From JBEKTW01 sp963727845 (GTDB taxonomy: Bacteria; Bacteroidota; Ignavibacteria; UBA10030; SZUA-254): a DNA stretch of 64,000 bases. This document shows, in pieces, positions 59,401-64,000 of the stretch. The DNA lies in NCBI GenBank assembly GCA_963727845.1, contig CAVSHI010000002.1:1-64000 (forward strand), in the 5' to 3' direction. The notes below the pieces were generated by a model that searched no databases, had not been told where the DNA came from, and saw only the letters and a list, made by a program, of their open reading frames with translations. The position numbers and the translations under genes are program-made. Every line of letters starts with the position of its first letter. Positions within the stretch are counted from its first letter, which is position 1.

Positions 59401-61884
59401 AAGAAATTTCTTGACCAGGATGGGGATTTCCGAACAACAGGCGACCGCGTTTCGAAGGCGTGGGGCTTGAAACTGTATCGCGATTCCATCTCGCAATCAA
59501 CGGTTGTTGACTCTGCAACTGCTGCATCGGGTTTAACCGAATCGAATCTACCGGAAGGTACTTATATAGCCGTGGAAGCGGACAGCGCCTTGCCATGGAG
59601 TCACATTGCAACAGTATTAGATGAGGATAACTTTGCCGGAGCACAGAATTATGTCACGTTCACATTGCAAGGGGGCCAATCCAGGCAGGTGCGGTTTATC
59701 AACTTCAACAGAAACCGGATCAAGGCGTGGACAGCCAGTGTGGATTGCAATTGGGCTAATGCCTACAACTGGGATCCGCCCGGTATCCCCATCCCGGGCG
59801 ACAGCATCACTATTCCTGATACAGCCCGCTGTCCTCTTGCGATACCACCATGCGCTTCGCTGGGTACGATTTCCATTTCCGGCGCCGAGACGGTCAAAGT
59901 TGCAGCCGGGTCTACCGTTTCCATCACCGGCGATGTGGATATCCAGGGGTATATGGTTGCCGACTCGACTGACACATCCACGATCAATGTCTGCGGCAAT
60001 CTTAGCATCTCGGGCGGGTTCCAGGCAGGCAAGTCGACGATTGTTTTTGTCGGAGGAGGTCAGCAAACGGTAAGCGCGGATGGCAAGACATTCTTCAAAG
60101 TGCAAGTCGGAGGCAGCGGCTGCGGCGGATGCGGATCCGGCAATCAAGCTGCGAAGGCTGAACCGCGTAATCTGAGCGGCGTCCTTTCTCAGACGGCGAA
60201 CGTGAAGACTCATGGCAGTTTCACCGTCGAGAATGTGCTCGATCTGGAACAGAACCTCGATGCCGGGACCGATACAATTTTCGTCAAGAATCCGGCCTCC
60301 ACCGCAATCAAAGGCCCGGGCGTTGTCATTCGGGGGACAATCCAGCGTGCAATTCAATCCGGCTCCACCGCCGCATACCGCTTTGGAAGTCCGAAGAGTC
60401 TTGTTCAGTTCAACAGCTCGGGCACGACTCCACAGTCGGTTACGATTACGACTAACCCCGATACAATCCCGACGAACTATGGAACAGCCTGGGAAGTCGT
60501 CAACAGCCATGCCGACTCAGTGGCGAGGACCGTAACCGCAGACAGCGTGACAGAGTTCTCCCGGTGGTCAATGGGGCTACCGCGCCCTGCTTCCGTCACG
60601 CCGATTGTCAAGAGGGTGTATATAATTGGAGCAGCGGGCGGCAACGGTTTCATGGCCCAGTTATCGTTGGCATATGACTCCGGGGAGGTGCCTGTCGGCA
60701 TAGCCGAAGACTCTCTCAAATTAATGCGGATAAGCAGCACGGCGTCCTCCGCTTCTGTTGCGGCAGGATGGAATCTCATTTCTATACCTGTCGAGGCGGC
60801 AGATATGCGAAAATCGATTCTCTTCCCAGGCACACCCAATGCCTTCGCGTATCATGCGGGATATACCATAAAAGATACTTTTCAGACGGGGCTTGGGTAC
60901 TGGATCAAGTTCCCGTCAACTCAGACAGTTTCGATACTGGGCCAGGCGCGGACGCAAGACACAGTGAGCGTCGCAAGAGACTGGAACATCATCGGGACAT
61001 TGAGCAGTCCGGTTACAGTTTCGAGCGTCGCGGCTCAAAATGCGGGGATTGTTGCGGGTTCATTCTTTGGATACCGGCATGGGTACTATATTGCAGACAC
61101 GCTCGAGCCGTTGCAAGGATATTGGATGAAGGCAAAGCAAAGCGGGGGGCTGATGATGAATGCTTCCCTGGTTATGCCGAAGGGCGTTGAGCAGGACAGC
61201 AGTCTCGCAGAGTTTAGTCGAATGACAATCGTCGATGCCGTCGGCAGCCAGCAAACATTGTTTTTCGGCACACAACCGGGAAATTCGTCGCAAGAGGTGG
61301 GGGTTGACGGTTCACGGTGGGAGTTGCCGCCAGTGCCGCCGGTCGGCGTATTCGACGTGAGGTTCGAGTCGGGCCGCTTCCTCGAAAGCGTTCCACAGGG
61401 GACAACCGGTCAATTCCCTCTGCTCATCTCGTCGGCCAGGTACCCAGTCACTATCGGCTGGCAAGTGAAATCAGCGACTGTGACAGCATCATTGACTGCC
61501 GGAGATCGTGAGATATCCCTAAAAGGAAACGGGACAACGTCGATCTACACGCGTCAATCTGCGGTCGTCTTGACACTTGGTGATTCCAGAGGTTTGCCAA
61601 AAGGTTATGCGCTTGAGCAGAACTATCCAAATCCTTTTAATCCGACGACAACGCTCAGATACCAGTTGCCTGTTAACAGCCGCGTCACACTCAAGATCTA
61701 TAATGTCCTCGGACAGGTCGTGCAAACACTTGTTGATGGAGTTGAATCTGGCGGCTATAAGTCCACCGAGTGGAATGCTTCTGGCGTCGCAAGTGGCATG
61801 TACTTCTACCGGCTTGAAGCAACAAGCACGAGTGACCCGACGAAGAGCTTCACACAGGTCAAGAAGATGCTTCTTTTGAAATAG
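53491..61884 (+). CDS. 2797-residue secreted FG-GAP/SdrD-B repeat protein with T9SS sorting domain
   Basis: The start has GAGGGATAG upstream. The N-terminus is odd: about 65 residues encoded by palindromic repeat DNA (53583-53617 and flanks) precede a signal peptide (FSLLALFIIHCSLASAQ). Then come Big_5-like Ig domain 1 (about 88-195), seven FG-GAP repeats (about 199-540; NNGDGTFA, DxNGDGYGDIVVAN), a CARDB-like segment and a Rossmann-like segment (LVVYESLAKGGQ, GGRLLLLGNQ). Big_5-like domain 2 and seven more FG-GAP repeats follow (to about 1320), then two SdrD-B/Cna-B domains (about 1324-1535, starting YNDLNGNGIKDAGEPGL). Five ~110-residue repeats follow (about 1536-2070; VRKFxDxDG, TYIAVEADSSGW), then a Cys/Gly-rich stretch GSGCGGCGSG, and the T9SS tail from about 2704 (EQNYPNPFNPTTT). 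Likely a Ca2+-binding surface adhesin; ligand unknown. Confidence 0.85.
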   Translation: MKASKRHCRPERNQTETCPLADVPKDGTKASPPHQSCAVGRRAIRSCQADPQWYAALDGRPPGAGFRLKRICFSLLALFIIHCSLASAQVSSVSPAQNALAVSPATAIQVTFTTAMDTTTFKDTSSFIVSGNVSGRHRGTFAYSGGHTVVTFTPTVAFKRGEVVTADLTKKIKAAGGGTLTPFVWQFTVAVLPSSGTFLPKVDYATTPNSPSGVFLRDVNGDGWSDVVIGYNYGSVISVLLNNGDGTFGSRVDYTAGSGPYLPFVSDVNGDGYGDIVVANGGSNTVSVLMNNGDGTFATKVDYATGNSPNMAIVADLNGDGYGDIIVAKGSSPTFLVLMNNGDGTFAPGVEYPTGQTPVFVCASDLNGDGYADIVTANYYARTVSVLMNNGDGTFAPKVDYGAAGYTTSVYVSDVNADGYADIVAANSSPWVSVLKNKGDGTFAPKVDYATGGGQGASGWGICVSDVDGDGYGDIVVGNYSTNTVSVLRNNGDGTFAKNVDYPTGADPEVALVGDIYNNGYGDIVVANFAANTVSILKHIVNDAYPTACSPVTASVLTSSPIAISATVENISPTAKTFNVLAQVDTANGNFGSPVFTNTQTVASLGSNLTSGVSFGNWAPTGNGQYKLRVICQLPEDENRLNDTIVTVFSVLIPSQPALVVYESLAKGGQAVMNALTSKGYTYDVLKKLTDIQFSLTSWQKIVWVAGQDSGISNTNADSLLTFLNAGGRLLLLGNQLADSQSNDAPTTWRAMLTRQYLGINWVGNITSNLSVGGVPGDSVGNGLSFSLGIGSGNKEKTTRAGNFRLLDSIMTYGSGGTAGWKRDKGKYSPSANPTYKIVYGGFAIQSASPSDMAAQFIDQSMRWLGSPNYILPMVVSVNPSPNSLNALPSATIQVTFNKMMMIGSIVDTTSLIVTGKLSGRHRGTFSFSNSDTVVAFTPATAFKRAEFVTVDVSSNIKDSNGIRLTPYVSTFTIASNPSDGIFRAATNYPTGNSPISAAIGDVNCDGLGDIIVANEVSSTISILKNNGDGTFAGKVDYTTGNSPYAGCVADINGDGYPDVVVANNNANSVAVLKNNGDGTFASPVNYATGVQPRSVYISDIDGDGYNDIVVANFAGSVSVLRNNGNGTFAANVEYPTGANPYGVYVSDINGDGFGDIVTVNIGSTTVSVLMNNGDGTFAPKVDYPTGDSPYAVCVGDLNGDGYGDIVVTSLSSNTVSVLMNNGNGTFASKVDYGTGSYPQSVFVSDINGDGHEDIIVGNGKVNSVSVLKNNGDGTFANKVDYATQSRTYSIAVGDINGDGYGDIVVANCDSNSVSVLKNVNSAAIISGQAYNDLNGNGIKDAGEPGLQNWKIRLTGTKADSQLTDINGNYSFTRVQPGSYTISEDAESGWITTQPSSGNYSATVGAGDSLLGKNFGNFQLGTISGKIYNDALQDSSVAGDSTLNGWVVRLYKGSILQSEATTHDSGYYSFTGLTVGTYTVEESLQTGWIQTYPRIGSPGVGTTTFGVNAGPKTDSVTVTSGTIANGENFGNFYPITVTVRKFEDWDGVMGTAGDRAAKPWGLKLYRDSVSSVSLLGSVGSNTQLVVSDLLPRTYIAVEADSSGWTHVGKVVNGIPLASPVSADTFTMTRGQSRVVDFINFHPRIEVRKFVDADGSLSTTADRASKKWSLLLYQNTVSSGNLISQVSSAESLSVYTPASGTYIAVEADSAGWTHLGKIRNAIPDSGSVNADTISYASGQLYDVDFVNFNPNTVVVRKLKDADGYFGTAADRTFKKWNLSLYKGTVNVGHLVQSIASSESLTVTGLGNGVYIAVEADSSGWYHIGKIRNGASLQGSYPADTFAVCGGQKVVVDFVNTQPTVTVRKLMDADGNFNTTNDRTPIPWTLSLYRGSIAPGNVVTPSVSQRDSLIFYGLSAGTYIAFESDSVGWRHVGTILDGVGNANTADIITFNIVGNESHICDFVNSSLGNVTVKKFLDQDGDFRTTGDRVSKAWGLKLYRDSISQSTVVDSATAASGLTESNLPEGTYIAVEADSALPWSHIATVLDEDNFAGAQNYVTFTLQGGQSRQVRFINFNRNRIKAWTASVDCNWANAYNWDPPGIPIPGDSITIPDTARCPLAIPPCASLGTISISGAETVKVAAGSTVSITGDVDIQGYMVADSTDTSTINVCGNLSISGGFQAGKSTIVFVGGGQQTVSADGKTFFKVQVGGSGCGGCGSGNQAAKAEPRNLSGVLSQTANVKTHGSFTVENVLDLEQNLDAGTDTIFVKNPASTAIKGPGVVIRGTIQRAIQSGSTAAYRFGSPKSLVQFNSSGTTPQSVTITTNPDTIPTNYGTAWEVVNSHADSVARTVTADSVTEFSRWSMGLPRPASVTPIVKRVYIIGAAGGNGFMAQLSLAYDSGEVPVGIAEDSLKLMRISSTASSASVAAGWNLISIPVEAADMRKSILFPGTPNAFAYHAGYTIKDTFQTGLGYWIKFPSTQTVSILGQARTQDTVSVARDWNIIGTLSSPVTVSSVAAQNAGIVAGSFFGYRHGYYIADTLEPLQGYWMKAKQSGGLMMNASLVMPKGVEQDSSLAEFSRMTIVDAVGSQQTLFFGTQPGNSSQEVGVDGSRWELPPVPPVGVFDVRFESGRFLESVPQGTTGQFPLLISSARYPVTIGWQVKSATVTASLTAGDREISLKGNGTTSIYTRQSAVVLTLGDSRGLPKGYALEQNYPNPFNPTTTLRYQLPVNSRVTLKIYNVLGQVVQTLVDGVESGGYKSTEWNASGVASGMYFYRLEATSTSDPTKSFTQVKKMLLLK
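53583..53617. repeat. 35-bp dispersed palindromic repeat, copy 2 (inside coding sequence)
   Basis: Same repeat as 1406-1440 (30 of 35 positions). It lies in the first 130 bp of the 53491 gene, and the GCTCGCC/GGCGAGC inverted repeat just upstream gives a nested palindrome. The gene stays open through it. Confidence 0.7.
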
Positions 61885-61973
61885 TGCCTTGTTCAGATCA
61901 AGCCGACTCGGCTCTAGCTGCTACGGCCGGGGCCGTATCTGGAGCGCCTGAGGATTCTGCGCCGGCACGGTTT

Positions 61974-63281
61974 TCACCCGGCCATTCTCTTGACGACGAC
62001 GAGCGTGATATCATCCGATTGGGGAAAACTGCCGGCATGCTGTTTCACGGCGGCAATGATCTTCTCTACCAGCTCATGCGCCGAGGCTTCCCTGTGTTCG
62101 GTGAGCAGATTCTGCAGGCGCTCCTCGCCAAATTGATCGAGCGTCGCATTCATCGCCTCAGTCACACCGTCAGAATAAATCAGTAGGAGATCATTTGGCT
62201 TCAGAGAGATCACTTCTTCTTCGTAAGGATAATTTTCAAAGACAGAAAGGACCATCCCGCCGGTCTTTAGCCGAAGCGGTTCCCCGCCATGCGTCAAGAG
62301 CATAGGATGATCGTGCCCGGCGTTGGAAAAACACAGCGTGTGAAGGCTGACGTTGAGTATCCCGTAAAACAGCGTCGCAAACTTGTCGGGTGTGGTGCTG
62401 CGGAACAAGAGCGTGTTCGAACGGCGCAAACATTCCTTGGGAGCAACATCCAGAAGCGTCTGGCCGCGAAGCGTGGCCTGAAGGTTTGCCATCAGCAACG
62501 AAGCGGGCAGACCTTTGCCCGAAACATCCCCAAGGCATATGGCCCACCGATGGTCGTCGACCGGGATGAAATCGTAGTAGTCGCCCCCCACAACTTTTGC
62601 CGGCAGACTATTCCCGGCAATGTCGTATCCTTTGACGGCAGGAGGTTCCTTCGGAAGGAGCTCCGTCTGAATTCTGGAGGCGAGCCGAATTTCTTCCTTC
62701 ATTTGATGCAGCGCCTTTTCTTCTTCGTACAGCCGCGCGTTCTCCACGACCTGCGCAGACTGTGCCGCGATAATCGCGAGCAGACGCTGGTCGTCATCCG
62801 TGAAGCTCGTTCCATCCTTCTTGTTGTAGACCGTCAACAATCCGACCAGGGCACCCTTGGTCATCATGGGAACGGAAAGCAGCGAAGAAATCGACTCTTC
62901 CCATTTCACACCCCGAAAGCGTTCATCGTTCTTCGGATCGTTGATAAGGATGGGCTTCTTATTGAGATGCATCCACCCCAACAAACTTTGGTTCAAATGG
63001 AAGGATTCCTGTTCGCGCGAATCGCCCATGGCACGAACAAGTGTTTTCATGGAGTCGGTCGACTGCTGGTCCACCAACGTAATGACTCCTTGCCCCGCGT
63101 GCACGGCGCGCATCGAGCGCTTGACAATGTTCTCAATGACCGCGTCAAGATTCATCGTCGAACTGATAACCCGTGCGAGCTCGTTGAGGATCGAAAGCTC
63201 ATCGACTGCTTTGCGCAGCCGTTGATTTTCTTCCTCAAGCCGGGCAACCTGGGGGAGGATGTTTTCACCGCTCGATGCCAT
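61974..63281 (-). CDS. GAF-SpoIIE (RsbU-type) PP2C phosphatase
   Basis: 435 aa. N-terminal coiled coil (about 10-30), GAF domain about 30-185 (VITLVDQQSTD, LLSVPMMTKGALVGLLTVYNKK), a short linker helix (QMKEEIRLASRIQTELLP), then the SpoIIE/PP2C domain from about 205 with metal-binding GGDYYDF, LGDVSGKGLPASL, NAGHDHPML, YSDGVTEAMN and DDITLVVVKR. Such proteins dephosphorylate STAS anti-anti-sigma factors in response to a GAF-sensed signal, releasing a sigma factor. A STAS gene diverges 304 bp away, a natural substrate. A weak minus-strand promoter TTGATC-N18-TAGTTT lies at 63328-63299. It is convergent with the 53491 gene; I see no clear terminator in the 89-bp gap. Confidence 0.92.
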   Translation of the reverse strand: MASSGENILPQVARLEEENQRLRKAVDELSILNELARVISSTMNLDAVIENIVKRSMRAVHAGQGVITLVDQQSTDSMKTLVRAMGDSREQESFHLNQSLLGWMHLNKKPILINDPKNDERFRGVKWEESISSLLSVPMMTKGALVGLLTVYNKKDGTSFTDDDQRLLAIIAAQSAQVVENARLYEEEKALHQMKEEIRLASRIQTELLPKEPPAVKGYDIAGNSLPAKVVGGDYYDFIPVDDHRWAICLGDVSGKGLPASLLMANLQATLRGQTLLDVAPKECLRRSNTLLFRSTTPDKFATLFYGILNVSLHTLCFSNAGHDHPMLLTHGGEPLRLKTGGMVLSVFENYPYEEEVISLKPNDLLLIYSDGVTEAMNATLDQFGEERLQNLLTEHREASAHELVEKIIAAVKQHAGSFPQSDDITLVVVKRMAG

Positions 63282-63494
63282 ACATCGCCTTGCTTAAAAA
63301 ACTATTCGATAGGTAGTAGAGAGATCAACCATCAATATATGAAACAGGCCTCCAAAATTCAAAAGTCATTGATCACTAAATCCATCCGGACCAGCCTAAT
63401 ACTACACGGGGTTCGAGCTCAATGATCGATTTCATAAGAAAAACGCAAGTTTGGGCGGATTTCAATCAGTCCACAATCATCCGGCAAACCGCCC

Positions 63495-63523
63495 TTGACA
63501 ATCCCTGCCAATCTCTTTAAATT
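63495..63523 (+). promoter_or_regulatory. Promoter of the STAS gene
   Basis: TTGACA (63495-63500), 17-bp spacer, TAAATT (63518-63523). The rest of the 304-bp interval 63282-63585 holds no gene. Confidence 0.7.
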
Positions 63524-63585
63524 AGTACCGTCATGGGGAAAAAGAATGCACGATATCTTTCGTGGACAATCAGAATGGGGCAATC

Positions 63586-63936
63586 ATGAAGATCAATATC
63601 AAACACAGGGCAGACGCAAGCATCCTGGGGTTAGAGGGGGACTTCATTAGCGAAGTCGACCAACTCGCGCTTCGAGATCATGTCCGGGCGCTGATCGGGC
63701 AAAAGAAAATCCACCTTATCGTCGACCTTGCTGGCGTGAAGTATGCCAACAGCTGCGGTCTCGGTTCGCTAGTCTGTATCCTTACGACGGTACGCAAATC
63801 GGGAGGCGATCTCCGATTGGCCGGTGTCGGCTCCGACGTTGCCAGGGTCATGAAGCTCACGAAGCTCGACATGATTTTCGATGTATACGCGAGCGTTGAG
63901 AAAGCGCTGTTAGATGTCGGCGTCCATCCTCAGTGA
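63586..63936 (+). CDS. STAS-domain anti-sigma-factor antagonist
   Basis: 116 aa from ATG 63586 (a GTG at 63562 is an alternative start). A single STAS domain: IKHRADASILGLEGDF, LIVDLAGVKYANSCGLGSL with the likely phosphorylated Ser56, then LAGVGSDVARVMKLTKLDMIFDVYASVEKAL. In the partner-switching pathway the unphosphorylated form binds and inhibits an anti-sigma kinase, and the SpoIIE phosphatase on the opposite strand would reactivate it. The gene is followed by a reading frame at 63958. Confidence 0.93.
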   Translation: MKINIKHRADASILGLEGDFISEVDQLALRDHVRALIGQKKIHLIVDLAGVKYANSCGLGSLVCILTTVRKSGGDLRLAGVGSDVARVMKLTKLDMIFDVYASVEKALLDVGVHPQ

Positions 63937-63957
63937 AACTACCGTTTGGGAACGAAG

Positions 63958-64000
63958 ATGAGTTACTTATCGATGGTTGCACGAACTGCCGATTTGCCGG
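63958..64000 (+). CDS. Partial gene running off the window edge
   Basis: An ATG at 63958 opens a frame MSYLSMVARTADLP that continues beyond 64000, 21 bp after the STAS stop. In such operons the next gene is often the RsbW-type anti-sigma kinase, but only 14 residues are visible, so this is a guess. Confidence 0.35.
   Translation, partial: MSYLSMVARTADLP

Noticed and set aside
62289..63425. 378-codon plus-strand frame
   Set aside because: It is antisense to the SpoIIE phosphatase, which has all expected motifs.

Overview
The window looks like a chromosomal segment of a Bacteroidota-lineage bacterium, most likely Ignavibacteria or a near relative. This is inferred from seven large secreted proteins that end in a type IX secretion (T9SS) type-A sorting domain of the NYPNPFNP kind, a carboxypeptidase-regulatory/TonB receptor, a bacterial alpha-2-macroglobulin paired with PBP1C, and promoters of the form TTGACA-N17-TAnnTT. 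I could not identify the species. No CRISPR array, phage or replication origin was seen.

Layout. 1-1650: a decayed sugar-nucleotidyltransferase pseudogene on the minus strand, then tRNA-Glu(TTC) and tRNA-His(GTG). 1654-12925: three T9SS-exported proteins, namely a BNR/YCF48-like protein, a 2210-residue PKD/LamG protein and a protein with seven propeller-type repeats. 13102-14106 (minus): a soluble acyl-ACP desaturase. 14641-19388: a TonB receptor split by two +1 frameshifts, followed by a T9SS beta-helix protein. 19767-29145: PBP1C, a thioester alpha-2-macroglobulin (one +1 frameshift), a DUF2914 protein and a CapA-family phosphatase-like protein. 29369-36424: a polytopic glycosyltransferase followed by three secreted glycosidases (GH51, GH29, GH2). 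36646-44447: two divergent units built around caspase-like (C14) proteases. 44455-45575: a REP palindrome cluster around a RAYT transposase. 45589-52819: a very large TIG/FG-GAP protein (one +1 frameshift) and a DUF4384 protein. 52869-61884: a kinase remnant, an Ile/Pro-coding repeat and a 2797-residue FG-GAP protein. 61974-64000: a GAF-SpoIIE phosphatase diverging from a STAS anti-anti-sigma factor.

How the genes work together. Most of the window serves the cell envelope and surface: T9SS cargo, an outer-membrane receptor, peptidoglycan synthesis with protease defence, and glycan remodelling. Regulation can be read in part from the DNA. Ten promoter-like sites share the same hexamers, nine or ten of them with exactly 17 bp spacing. 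Three giant-gene promoter regions share the 14-15-mer AATCAGACTAAAAA(G), and two of those share a covarying hairpin at the predicted 5' end of the mRNA.

Most notable: (1) five FG-GAP blocks and one related repeat block each hold exactly seven repeats, implying six complete seven-bladed propellers in three proteins; (2) a divergent caspase locus in which a fused and a stand-alone protein carry the same membrane-anchor plus proline tail; (3) four single-base +1 shifts in three long genes; (4) the two-palindrome REP/RAYT island.
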